IMG/VR virus record: IMGVR_UViG_3300032323_001334
Location: 1-29,917 of that record
Source: a virus
Direction: 5' to 3' (one strand)
DNA: 29,917 nt
In this document: positions 6,605 to 12,718 of the stretch, one piece after another
Layout: each line of letters starts with the position of its first letter
Position numbering within the stretch: position 1 is the first letter of the stretch
Made by a program: the position numbers and the translations under genes
The notes under the pieces: generated by a model
Told to the model about the DNA's origin: nothing
What the model saw: the letters and a program-made list of their open reading frames with translations, nothing else
Databases searched by the model: none

Positions 6605-7188
6605 TTGGTTTTGGCTTGTTGATTTGCTTCGCGCTGTGCCCGTTTTTCGGCTGCGTTGCGTTTGAAATATTCGGTTCCGCAGGCTTTCCCGCACGTCTTT
6701 GCCATGCCGCCAGCGGAAAACTTCATGCCAAATTCCACGCCGCAAATGGGGCAGATAACCTTTGGCCGTTTTGCCCGAGCCTCGGCAGAATAGGCGTCGA
6801 TGTACACTTTGCGCGCGGCCATGGCGCATTCCTTCGAGCAAGTTTTGTAGTGCGGTTGTTCGGGTTGAAAAGGTTTCCCGCAATGCGAACACGGCTTAGT
6901 TGGAATCCGGCAGGGGATGCATCGCCTGAGTTTGCTGTTTTTCGGTCCCCAGAAAGGCTGCTGACAGCCCCGGCACGAACGCTCAAGGTAGCCCTCGCGC
7001 CAACCAAATGGCTTTGGCTCGTCGCTGGCGAGGCGAATCAGTCCGGCCTTAATCGCAGCGGCAACTAGGCGTGGCGCGTCGGCCAGCGAGACGCCTTCCA
7101 GCGGTTCATCCTCGGCGTCCCAGATCGCGCCAGTGCGAGTCGGTGCGGGACGGCACCAAATTGGTGCTCCGTTCATGGTTGCACTCAC
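6601..7188 (-). CDS. Protein with three zinc-ribbon-like Cys clusters
   Basis: A 195-aa basic protein with three Cys clusters in its C-terminal two thirds: CRGC...CIPC, CSHCGKPF...CSKEC and CPICGVEF...CGKAC. Each is a CxxC pair followed by a second Cys pair 13-19 residues on, as in treble-clef or zinc-ribbon folds. The N-terminal 75 residues carry a helical segment (LADAPRLVAAAIKAGLIRL). It ends in a Lys/Arg/Gln-rich helix. A DNA- or RNA-binding role is likely, but no named family is recognised. It overlaps the nuclease start by four bases. Confidence 0.75.
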   Translation of the reverse strand: MSATMNGAPIWCRPAPTRTGAIWDAEDEPLEGVSLADAPRLVAAAIKAGLIRLASDEPKPFGWREGYLERSCRGCQQPFWGPKNSKLRRCIPCRIPTKPCSHCGKPFQPEQPHYKTCSKECAMAARKVYIDAYSAEARAKRPKVICPICGVEFGMKFSAGGMAKTCGKACGTEYFKRNAAEKRAQREANQQAKTK

Positions 7189-7394
7189 GCCCGTGTCCAG
7201 TTGAGTGCCCAGAGGTTGACAATGACGAGAGCCGCGAACGCGCAGCTTTCGACGATGTTTTGCGAGCCGATAAGGGCGAGCATATCGACCACCAGCAATA
7301 CGCCGATGGTTGCCAACTTTGCCCCAGTATGTTTGCGCGTGTTTGGCGCGACTGCTTGGGGACGGTACGGGCGAGAGTAGTGTGAGGTGCTCAT
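7185..7394 (-). CDS. Small protein with two membrane segments
   Basis: A 69-aa protein with a basic N-terminal 25 residues and two hydrophobic stretches, about 27-45 (LATIGVLLVVDMLALIG) and 50-66 (ESCAFAALVIVNLWAL), joined by a very short turn. This gives a membrane hairpin with both ends on the same side. The shape would suit a small holin or a superinfection-exclusion protein, but its place in the early region argues against the main holin. The ATG at 7394 lies one base after the upstream stop. Longer in-frame starts overlap the 57-aa gene. Confidence 0.6.
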   Translation of the reverse strand: MSTSHYSRPYRPQAVAPNTRKHTGAKLATIGVLLVVDMLALIGSQNIVESCAFAALVIVNLWALNWTRA

Positions 7395-7395
7395 G

Positions 7396-7569
7396 TTAGC
7401 GGCAGATGGCAGTCTCAATGCGCACCACTGTGCAGTCGGCGGGCATACCAGCTCGGCGAAGAATGCGCTCGGCACCGATATAGGTGAGCCGCCGCGAGCG
7501 GAAAATGTGACGAAGCGATTGCTCGCCGGTCGCTGTGTTGGAAACGGTAATAAGGTGCAAAATGTTCAT
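7396..7569 (-). CDS. Hypothetical 57-aa basic protein
   Basis: A short reading frame (MNILHLITVS at the start, ETAICR at the end) with an Arg-rich middle (LRHIFRSRRLTYIGAERILRR). Support is its tight fit: it starts 21 nt after the upstream stop, ends one base before the next ATG, and has a leader (AACAACCCAAAAACAAC) almost identical to those of two other early genes. The sequence suggests a small alpha/beta protein. Function unknown. Confidence 0.55.
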   Translation of the reverse strand: MNILHLITVSNTATGEQSLRHIFRSRRLTYIGAERILRRAGMPADCTVVRIETAICR

Positions 7570-7590
7570 GTTGTTTTTGGGTTGTTGGTT

Positions 7591-7746
7591 TTAACGATTC
7601 GACGGGAAAATGCGCAGCGCCATTGCGTGCGGCCAGTTATTGCGCTCGGCAATCATCAGAAGATTGCGCATTTGCAAAAATGCCAAACGCTCGGTGCGGT
7701 CGCTGCACGTTTTGGCAAACTGAAAGAGGGTTGCGGTGTTGTACAT
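7591..7746 (-). CDS. Hypothetical 51-aa protein
   Basis: A short helical protein (MYNTATLFQFAKTCSDRTERLAFLQMRNLL...). No family recognised. The ATG at 7746 is chosen because it follows the recurrent A/C-rich leader (AAACCCAAAAACGACA) shared with the genes at 7569 and 3776. An in-frame start at 7788 would cover that leader. It lies 66 nt after the basic 57-aa gene; that gap holds a small hairpin (AGCAAA-GCGCGG-TTTGCT) without a T run. Confidence 0.5.
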   Translation of the reverse strand: MYNTATLFQFAKTCSDRTERLAFLQMRNLLMIAERNNWPHAMALRIFPSNR

Positions 7747-7812
7747 TGTCGTTTTTGGGTTTGTTGTTGTTGCTGCTAACGACGCCAACCATAGCCAGCA
7801 AACCGCGCTTTG

Positions 7813-7986
7813 CTAGCTATTTGTTTCACTTTTTTTTGCCCGCTTCAAAGCGTTCAGTTCGCGCGCTTTAGGTCTAGGCCTGCTGGCATTTCGCCGCACG
7901 GCTTCTGTTTTTTTCTCCGATTTCGCAGCGCCTCCCAGTGCGCCAATCTCTCGGCAGTGTTCGCGGAGTGTTTTGTCAGTGCTCAT
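7813..7986 (-). CDS. Very basic 57-aa protein with GG-A-K...RRN-RPRP pattern
   Basis: A 57-aa protein, strongly Lys/Arg-rich. Its GALGGAAKSEKKTEAVRRN stretch followed by SRPRPK matches a pattern I know from small phage and mobile-element DNA-binding proteins (LGG-A-KS-K--A--N---RPR). It is probably DNA- or RNA-binding. Its ATG at 7986 lies 11 nt inside the end of the 73-aa gene, so it is coupled to the first gene of the early unit. Targets unknown. Confidence 0.6.
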   Translation of the reverse strand: MSTDKTLREHCREIGALGGAAKSEKKTEAVRRNASRPRPKARELNALKRAKKSETNS

Positions 7987-8197
7987 CTTGTTTAGGCTTA
8001 ACGAGTTCCAGCACCTGCTCTGCCGCTTTTGCTGCGAGGCTGAAAATCAGCGGCAAAGACTGCGGCGAGCCCGTGCAGAAAAAGTGCCCCTGCACCTGTG
8101 CCACTACTAAGAGCTTGTCGGCTTTGACGTTGTCCGCAGTCAAGTCGGCAGCGGTCTTGAGCACCGCCGCGATGCGGTCAGCTTCTGTTTGTTCCAT
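7976..8197 (-). CDS. First gene of the early unit, 73-aa unknown protein
   Basis: A 73-aa protein with a helical acidic N-terminal half (EADRIAAVLKTAADLTADNVKADKLLVVAQ), a short GHFFCTGSPQ turn and a second helix (LPLIFSLAAKAAEQVLELVK). No family recognised. It is the first gene after a strong sigma70-like promoter whose start point would fall at or a few bases before the ATG, so it may be translated from a leaderless mRNA. As the first early gene it may act in host takeover (inference). Confidence 0.65.
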   Translation of the reverse strand: MEQTEADRIAAVLKTAADLTADNVKADKLLVVAQVQGHFFCTGSPQSLPLIFSLAAKAAEQVLELVKPKQDEH

Positions 8198-8203
8198 ACT
8201 TGC

Positions 8204-8231
8204 AGCCTAGCAAACCACGGTTCGCTGTCAA
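8204..8231 (-). promoter_or_regulatory. Sigma70-like early promoter
   Basis: Minus strand TTGACA (8231-8226) is a perfect -35 box. After 16 bp comes TAGGCT (8209-8204) as the -10 box. Only six bases separate the -10 box from the ATG at 8197, so the transcript would be leaderless or nearly so. It is the best promoter I can find on the minus strand, and it lies where the lysis genes end and the early genes begin. Confidence 0.75.
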
Positions 8232-8279
8232 ATTACGTGCGCGAGTGCCTTTGTTTCATGGGGTAAACAACAAACCCGT

Positions 8280-8296
8280 TGCAGGCTCTCCCTGCA
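8280..8296 (-). terminator. Weak terminator-like hairpin after the muramidase gene
   Basis: Minus strand TGCAGG-GAGAG-CCTGCA, a 6-bp stem, followed by ACGGGTTTGTTGTTT, a broken T-rich stretch. It lies between the end of the late genes and the early promoter. The loop sequence resembles the GAGAGA loops at 684-699 and 773-788. A second short inverted repeat (GCACC-G-GGTGC) lies just upstream. Confidence 0.4.
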
Positions 8297-8328
8297 CACC
8301 ATTCGGCACCCGGTGCGCTCGCCGGAAA

Positions 8329-8931
8329 TTATTCGCCCTTCGGAACCAGTCCAGACTCGAACAACTGCGCCTCCTCGTCCCTTCGCCTGCGCAGCCCCTT
8401 GGAGTCAGGCCAGAGCCGCTTCATGGCCCGTAGCTGCTCGGGAATGTGCTGCGGCTCGTTGACGCGGAGAAGCTCCTGAATGCGCAGCATTTCGCGGCGA
8501 CGGTCCCCGCTGAGGTTTGGTCCGCGATTGAAAACCAGCGAGACAAGTGCCGCAGCGCAGTCGCCCGGCAGGTCAACGAGTTGAGGATAGATCCTGAGAG
8601 TGCGCAGATACCACGTCGGAAGTGTCACGTTTTCAAAAACGGACAGTGCAGCCGCCCACGGGATCGTTATGTGCCTCACATATGGGAGCCGAGTCTGTGC
8701 AGCCTCTCCTTTGTGCCCAGATACTCCGACCAGCGCGGCCATGGTTGAGCCGTCAAGGTGCGGCTTCCACGCCCTGGCTGTCTCCGTTGCTGGCGTGTGC
8801 CCAAGATCCCAGCCGATTCCAATGGTGATCCCAGACTTCTCGCCCGGCCATTCCGGCTGCGGTTCATAAAACTGCTCCCCACCAGTTTCCCAGCCGATTA
8901 TCGCTTTGATGCCGCGCGCGCTAAGATTCAT
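8329..8931 (-). CDS. Endolysin, pesticin/T4-type muramidase
   Basis: A 200-aa lysozyme-fold enzyme that would cut the glycan strands of peptidoglycan at lysis. The N-terminal core is GWETGGEQFYEP (E15), then GITIGIGWDLGHT (T36 and D42). The order Glu, Thr, Asp with six residues between Thr and Asp fits the pesticin-type catalytic triad better than the T4 order (Glu, Asp, Thr). The C-terminal lobe has ALVSLVFNRG, the usual NRG signature. No signal peptide is seen, so a holin is probably needed. It overlaps the upstream gene by 11 nt and is the last late gene. Confidence 0.85.
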   Translation of the reverse strand: MNLSARGIKAIIGWETGGEQFYEPQPEWPGEKSGITIGIGWDLGHTPATETARAWKPHLDGSTMAALVGVSGHKGEAAQTRLPYVRHITIPWAAALSVFENVTLPTWYLRTLRIYPQLVDLPGDCAAALVSLVFNRGPNLSGDRRREMLRIQELLRVNEPQHIPEQLRAMKRLWPDSKGLRRRRDEEAQLFESGLVPKGE

Positions 8932-9142
8932 CGTCGTCCTCCTCGGTTACGATCTCTGACGGCTTGCCTTCGCTCCATCTCATTGCTTGGTACATTCTGG
9001 CAAACAAACTGCCGGAACCGGCCTCGAACGTCTCATAGCTGTCGGTGTCGCTGTCGTGTGCGAGTATCTGCACGCAATCGAAGTGCTCGCCGATTTCCGC
9101 AGCGATGCGCTCGAGGTAGGCTTGTTTTTCCTCAGAAGTCAT
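8921..9142 (-). CDS. Hypothetical acidic 73-aa protein
   Basis: A very acidic protein (MTSEEKQAYLERIAAEIGEHFDCVQILAHDSDTDSYETF...) ending in EEDDDES. The pattern, a helix followed by a Cys-Val-Gln-Ile-Leu strand and a Ser/Thr-Asp loop, suggests a small alpha/beta fold. No family recognised. It overlaps neighbours on both sides (4 and 11 nt), so it is co-translated with the muramidase and the small HTH protein. A lysis-timing role is possible only by position. Confidence 0.6.
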   Translation of the reverse strand: MTSEEKQAYLERIAAEIGEHFDCVQILAHDSDTDSYETFEAGSGSLFARMYQAMRWSEGKPSEIVTEEDDDES

Positions 9143-9363
9143 AGTTTTCCAACGTGGTAATGGTTCATCTTCATCGTTTTTCCATCTTTAGAGACGGCGT
9201 TGTACCGGCGCACCTCATACCCTTTGCGCTCCACGAAATTCTCCACGGCAGTGCGCTTTGCCCCGAGCATTTCCATAAGTTGCTGCACGTTGTACCAGCC
9301 TTCGGGCGCAGGCTCGCCCAGCAACTCCGATTTCAACTCTTCAAGCAGCGTGCGCTTTTTCAT
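9139..9363 (-). CDS. Small helix-turn-helix protein
   Basis: A 74-aa protein: basic N-terminal helix (MKKRTLLEELKSELLG), then a helix-turn-helix (GWYNVQQLMEMLGAKRTAVENFVERKG) and a C-terminal beta hairpin (DGKTMKMNHYHVGKL). It looks like a small winged-helix DNA-binding protein, and could control late genes. The ATG at 9363 is chosen from its ATGA overlap with the phosphoesterase stop. It lies among lysis genes, an odd place for a regulator. Confidence 0.65.
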   Translation of the reverse strand: MKKRTLLEELKSELLGEPAPEGWYNVQQLMEMLGAKRTAVENFVERKGYEVRRYNAVSKDGKTMKMNHYHVGKL

Positions 9364-10109
9364 ATCGGAAGTCGAAAGTCTCCGGCTTTTGTCTCTTTGG
9401 CGAGCCACACAACGGTTTCGGAATCACAGTACTCTCCCCATGCAAAGCCCCTGCTCCAAGAGGCTGTTGCGCGCCGGTTGGCTGCGTAGCCCATGGCATT
9501 CACATCGCCCAGCCATCCCACGCAATAGCCGGTCGGGTGCGCTCTGTTGCGGCCCTCGGCTTGTTGGACTCGGTGAAGGTGTGCGATGACCACTTTAGTC
9601 GTCCCGCCAGGGCCACAAACTGACTCAGCGTGATCCCTTGTAGCCTGCTCATTTGCCATATAACCATGGCCCAGCAGGCAATCGCCTAATTGCCTCCAAC
9701 CGTTCTGGAAATTGTAATCCACCACCTCGCACCGCATTGCTTTTGCCCGGTCGGTGATCTGCGCCATCACACGCGCAGCCAGTGCCGCCACAATGGCACG
9801 CGGTGACTCCATCAGCGTATTCAGTCGCGCTTCATGGTTCCCCAGAAAGTACACCTGCGGCTCGAGTCGCGAGAGGAACGCCAGCCCGTCGTTAAGGTCC
9901 GACTCGGGATCAACAGCATCGTCGGCTGTACCGGCTGCCCCTGCGCGGAGACACGCTAGGTCAATGGCATCGCCAAGGTGCAGTGTCGTGTGTGGTTTCC
10001 AACGCGCCTTAAACGCCAGTACCTTCTTGAGCAAGTCCTGGTCCGCGTGATGCCCATGGCTGCACCCGACGGCCAAGAATCGCTTCCAGCTCCGGGTGAT
10101 GTTTGCCAT
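9360..10109 (-). CDS. Calcineurin-like metallophosphoesterase
   Basis: A 249-aa metal-dependent phosphoesterase. The motifs occur in order: GCSHGHH (15-21), HLGDAID (D47, D50), FLGNHEAR (N91, H92), LLGHGYM and IAHLHR (H-x-H). The usual first motif is Asp-x-His; here the Asp position reads Cys (C16-S17-H18), so one metal ligand may be replaced. The substrate could be nucleic acid, cyclic nucleotides or phosphoprotein; sequence does not decide. It lies between the holin candidates and the muramidase, with a 3-nt gap to the gene before. Confidence 0.75.
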   Translation of the reverse strand: MANITRSWKRFLAVGCSHGHHADQDLLKKVLAFKARWKPHTTLHLGDAIDLACLRAGAAGTADDAVDPESDLNDGLAFLSRLEPQVYFLGNHEARLNTLMESPRAIVAALAARVMAQITDRAKAMRCEVVDYNFQNGWRQLGDCLLGHGYMANEQATRDHAESVCGPGGTTKVVIAHLHRVQQAEGRNRAHPTGYCVGWLGDVNAMGYAANRRATASWSRGFAWGEYCDSETVVWLAKETKAGDFRLPI

Positions 10110-10112
10110 GGC

Positions 10113-10346
10113 CTATGCGCGCGCCAGAAAAGTACTGCCCGGCCCCGGTACGCGAGGCAGTTTGCCGTCCTTGTCGTATATGCCGCTGTAAGGACTAATT
10201 TTGTCAGGCGGCAGTCCGACGCCGTCCATGCTGGCGGGCGGGAGGTTGCGCTTAATCGCCGCGAGGATTTGCAGCCCAGCGGGAGGAGTTGCGCCGAGAT
10301 AGCGCGCTTGCATCGCCGGGATCACCGGCACGGGTAAAACGGTCAT
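10113..10346 (-). CDS. Hypothetical proline-rich 77-aa protein
   Basis: A small protein rich in Pro and Gly (MTVLPVPVIPAMQARYLGATPPAG..., ending PRVPGPGSTFLARA). It has no clear membrane segment beyond a weakly hydrophobic N terminus, and no recognised family. It overlaps the upstream holin candidate by four bases (ATGA). The N-terminal VLPVPVIPA stretch could be a weak export or anchor signal. If so, it might be a spanin or lysis accessory, but there is no lipobox Cys, so this is speculative. Confidence 0.5.
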   Translation of the reverse strand: MTVLPVPVIPAMQARYLGATPPAGLQILAAIKRNLPPASMDGVGLPPDKISPYSGIYDKDGKLPRVPGPGSTFLARA

Positions 10347-10525
10347 AGAAGTGGCTTTTGCCCCCGTTCGTTGCGGATAACATCAATCACGCCAAAAATA
10401 CCGAGAATGGCGTCCACGGTCGTGTTGCCGACGCCGGCGGAGTAAAAGCCCATCGCGGCGCCAAGCTTTGCGAGTCCCAGCCACGTCGAAGGCTGCCGCA
10501 CGTAGTTCTTAAATATCTGTTTCAT
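10343..10525 (-). CDS. Small membrane protein, holin candidate
   Basis: A 60-aa protein starting MKQIFKNYVRQPSTWLGLAKLGAAMGFYSAG, with hydrophobic segments about 15-28 and 35-50 (VDAILGIFGVIDVI) and a charged end (RNERGQKPLL). The pattern SxTWxGL..., a short hydrophobic stretch, then IxGxxDVIRNE, resembles small phage holin-like proteins. It would form membrane lesions that let the muramidase out. It overlaps the upstream 59-aa gene by 17 nt and the downstream gene by four. The muramidase lies about 1.4 kb downstream in the same unit. Confidence 0.55.
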   Translation of the reverse strand: MKQIFKNYVRQPSTWLGLAKLGAAMGFYSAGVGNTTVDAILGIFGVIDVIRNERGQKPLL

Positions 10526-10688
10526 GGTTCTCGTTTGCTTCGTTCAAAAGCCGCTCCCAAAGGGCCTTGCGGTCAGTTTCGCACTCCTTGATTTTGCCGT
10601 TGAGGTACCACACTGCGGCCAGCGTAAGAGCCATGGAAAGCCCCTGCGCGGCTGCCTGCTGTGCGATTAGGTCGAGGAGTTGGGTCAT
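10509..10688 (-). CDS. 59-aa protein with one membrane segment
   Basis: A short gene (starts MTQLLDLIAQQAAAQG) with one hydrophobic helix at about 15-29 (GLSMALTLAAVWYLN) followed by a charged helical tail (KIKECETDRKALWERLLNEANENHE). One N-terminal membrane anchor and a coiled-coil-like soluble tail is the plan of i-spanin or Rz-like proteins and of some small holins. Its ATG overlaps the fibre stop (TAATG) and it overlaps the holin candidate by 17 nt. It is probably the second lysis membrane protein. Confidence 0.6.
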   Translation of the reverse strand: MTQLLDLIAQQAAAQGLSMALTLAAVWYLNGKIKECETDRKALWERLLNEANENHETDI

Positions 10689-12349
10689 TAGAAATAGGTG
10701 GTAACAATCACAATGCCAGAAGCCCCGTTTCCGCCTGCGCCAGAGTTTCCAACGCCATCGAGTCCGGCTCCACCACCTCCACCTGCGCCACCGTAAGTGC
10801 CACCATTACCACCATTGCCGGCATTGCCCGTGACGCTTGATCCGCCGCCAGCACCTGCGCTTCCCGGAGCAGGAAAATTAGCAGCAACATTAGGAGCGGT
10901 TCCTCCGTTGCCTCCTATAACTCCACCTGTAGCAGTTCCGCCAGACAACCAAGAGCCAAGGGCAGTTCCGCCATTTCCACCAGTAAATCCAACTGTTGCA
11001 GATGCTGGCAGTCCACCCCCACTCCCGCCACCTGCTCCTGCCGTGGTGCTGTTGACGCCACCTGCGCCAGCGCCACCACCGCCTGTGCCTCCATTCCCAC
11101 CTTGAAACATTGCGCGAGCACTTGATGACGCACCGGCTGGACCAGATGTATTTGTGGCAGCCCCGGCTCCACCTCCACCAGCAACCTGAATCCAAGTGCC
11201 AAACGAAGAGTTTCCTCCAGCACCTCCAGTGTTACCGTTTGTGCTGTTCGTAGTCACAGACGCGCCGCCTGTGCCTCCACTGCCAACAGTAACAGTTTCA
11301 GTTGCGCCAAGCAGCGCGGCAGAAATGTTTCTCACCGAATAAGACCCGCCGCCGCCTCCGCCCCCACCAGATGCCTGAGTTCCAACGCCACCTTTACGGC
11401 CAGACCCACCACCACCTCCGGCAGAAATTACAACTACGTCGACAGCAACTGCGCCATCGGGTTTTGTCCAAGTTCCGTTGGTGGTAAATGTTTGGACATT
11501 ACACTTTGCGGCTTTTGCACTAAGGGCGTCTGTTAGCCCGCTAATTTTGCTCTGTGCAATAGCCGCAGCGGCGTCCACGTCTGCATCCACTAGCAGACTC
11601 GCCGGGCTTTGGATCACCGAACTAATTACCTTAACCAAGCCGGTCCCTGTCACCGAGGGGATTGTAGTGTGGACGTGTGAAGGCTTGGCATCGCCTGTGT
11701 AAATCGTGATTGTGCGGTTGTTTGCGGTCGCTTTAGCCTGCACCTCAATGTAGATCCGATCCGTCGCGAGTAGCGTCGTTTGCGGAATCACCACGCTGGC
11801 AATGTACTGCGCCGCAACGGTCGGATCGTATATCGAAATGTCGTCCGAAGTGGCCAATAGCGTTGGTGCGTTTGCACCGTCGTATTTGAATATTTGCAGC
11901 CTAAAGATGGTCTGATGCGATTGACTGGCATTTGACGATGCCCACAGGTTAAAGTCGAAAAGGCCCGCTGGAATCGTGGTGGTGCCAGGATCGAGCACAT
12001 CGGACACAAATCCTTTAATCAGCGTGTAGTCCGCTTGCGAAAGCGTGCCGGAAGTGATGGTTGTCAGCGCCGTGTCTGCTACGCGGCCAAGCTCAACAGG
12101 AGTGCCCGGAAGGCCCGTTGTTGGAGATTGTGCAGCGGTTGCGCCGTTGAGGTAAAACGCAACCCCGCCACCGCCTGATCCGCCATTCGCGGGCGCGCCG
12201 GGCACCCAGGCTTCACCGTTCCACGTTAAAACTTCCCCGTCGCGAGGAGTAACGGCGGCCACCGCGTTGCCCTTGAGTTTGTCCACACTCGTCGAGTGCA
12301 GCCCGCCGGACACGTCGCCGGAAAGTATAGGAGAGTTGAGAGATGGCAT
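10688..12349 (-). CDS. Tail fibre/adhesin with C-terminal glycine-rich domain
   Basis: A 553-aa structural protein. Residues 1-75 form a short N-terminal region with WNGEAWVPGAP. Residues about 75-230 form a beta-rich domain ending in HVHTTIP. The last about 260 residues (from TWTKPDGAVAVDVVVISAGGGG) are a Gly-rich repeat domain with runs of 4-8 Gly, ending in ASGIVIVTTYF. Such domains form packed polyglycine-II helices in phage adhesins (known for Salmonella phage S16 gp38), and their loops contact the host. The gene at 12719 has a related domain. It is probably the distal receptor-binding part of the tail. Confidence 0.75.
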   Translation of the reverse strand: MPSLNSPILSGDVSGGLHSTSVDKLKGNAVAAVTPRDGEVLTWNGEAWVPGAPANGGSGGGGVAFYLNGATAAQSPTTGLPGTPVELGRVADTALTTITSGTLSQADYTLIKGFVSDVLDPGTTTIPAGLFDFNLWASSNASQSHQTIFRLQIFKYDGANAPTLLATSDDISIYDPTVAAQYIASVVIPQTTLLATDRIYIEVQAKATANNRTITIYTGDAKPSHVHTTIPSVTGTGLVKVISSVIQSPASLLVDADVDAAAAIAQSKISGLTDALSAKAAKCNVQTFTTNGTWTKPDGAVAVDVVVISAGGGGGSGRKGGVGTQASGGGGGGGGSYSVRNISAALLGATETVTVGSGGTGGASVTTNSTNGNTGGAGGNSSFGTWIQVAGGGGAGAATNTSGPAGASSSARAMFQGGNGGTGGGGAGAGGVNSTTAGAGGGSGGGLPASATVGFTGGNGGTALGSWLSGGTATGGVIGGNGGTAPNVAANFPAPGSAGAGGGSSVTGNAGNGGNGGTYGGAGGGGGAGLDGVGNSGAGGNGASGIVIVTTYF

Positions 12350-12350
12350 A

Positions 12351-12716
12351 TTAGATCAGTTCGACCCAGTTGAGTTGCGCCTCGTCCCACTCGTAAACTT
12401 TGCCGTCTTGTGGCATGGGCACGGGAGGCTGCCAGATCCATTCTGGCGCGGAGATCGTCCACGATAGGAACGGCTGCGGTGCGTGGTAAACGTCTTCGGC
12501 CTGATTGTAAATATAGCCGACGCCCGCGTAGTTGGCGCGCAGTGCTACGCCGCCGTCGGGCTGCCCGTCTGGCCCGTAATGTACCCCGCCGCGGGTGTTG
12601 TATGAGGTTTGCAGCCAAGTTCCGGGCGATGAATCGACAAACGTCAGAAAAAACTCAGGCTCGGCAACAATAACCTGCTGCACCACGCCGTTTAGGACTT
12701 TTGCAAAGTGTGCCAT
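12351..12716 (-). CDS. Small virion-associated protein of cyanophage-like type
   Basis: A 121-aa protein: MAHFAKVLNGVVQQVIVAE, then PGTWLQTSYNTRGGVH, NYAGVGYIYN, PFLSWT...WIWQPPVPMP and a WDEAQLNWVEL end. I know this pattern from small structural proteins of marine and cyanobacterial tailed phages, where it is common but of unproven function. It lies between two glycine-rich fibre genes, so it may be a fibre connector or chaperone. Its stop is one base from the next ATG. Confidence 0.65.
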   Translation of the reverse strand: MAHFAKVLNGVVQQVIVAEPEFFLTFVDSSPGTWLQTSYNTRGGVHYGPDGQPDGGVALRANYAGVGYIYNQAEDVYHAPQPFLSWTISAPEWIWQPPVPMPQDGKVYEWDEAQLNWVELI

Positions 12717-12718
12717 AA

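Noticed and set aside
5615-6892. Longer N terminus for the Cas4-like nuclease
   Set aside because: The extra residues lie over the zinc-ribbon gene in another frame and look random; the ATG at 6604 overlaps the upstream stop as in neighbours.
10797-11105. Plus-strand proline-rich frames over the fibre genes (also near 12759 and 13395)
   Set aside because: They are the antisense reading of Gly codons (GGN read as NCC); composition explains them fully.
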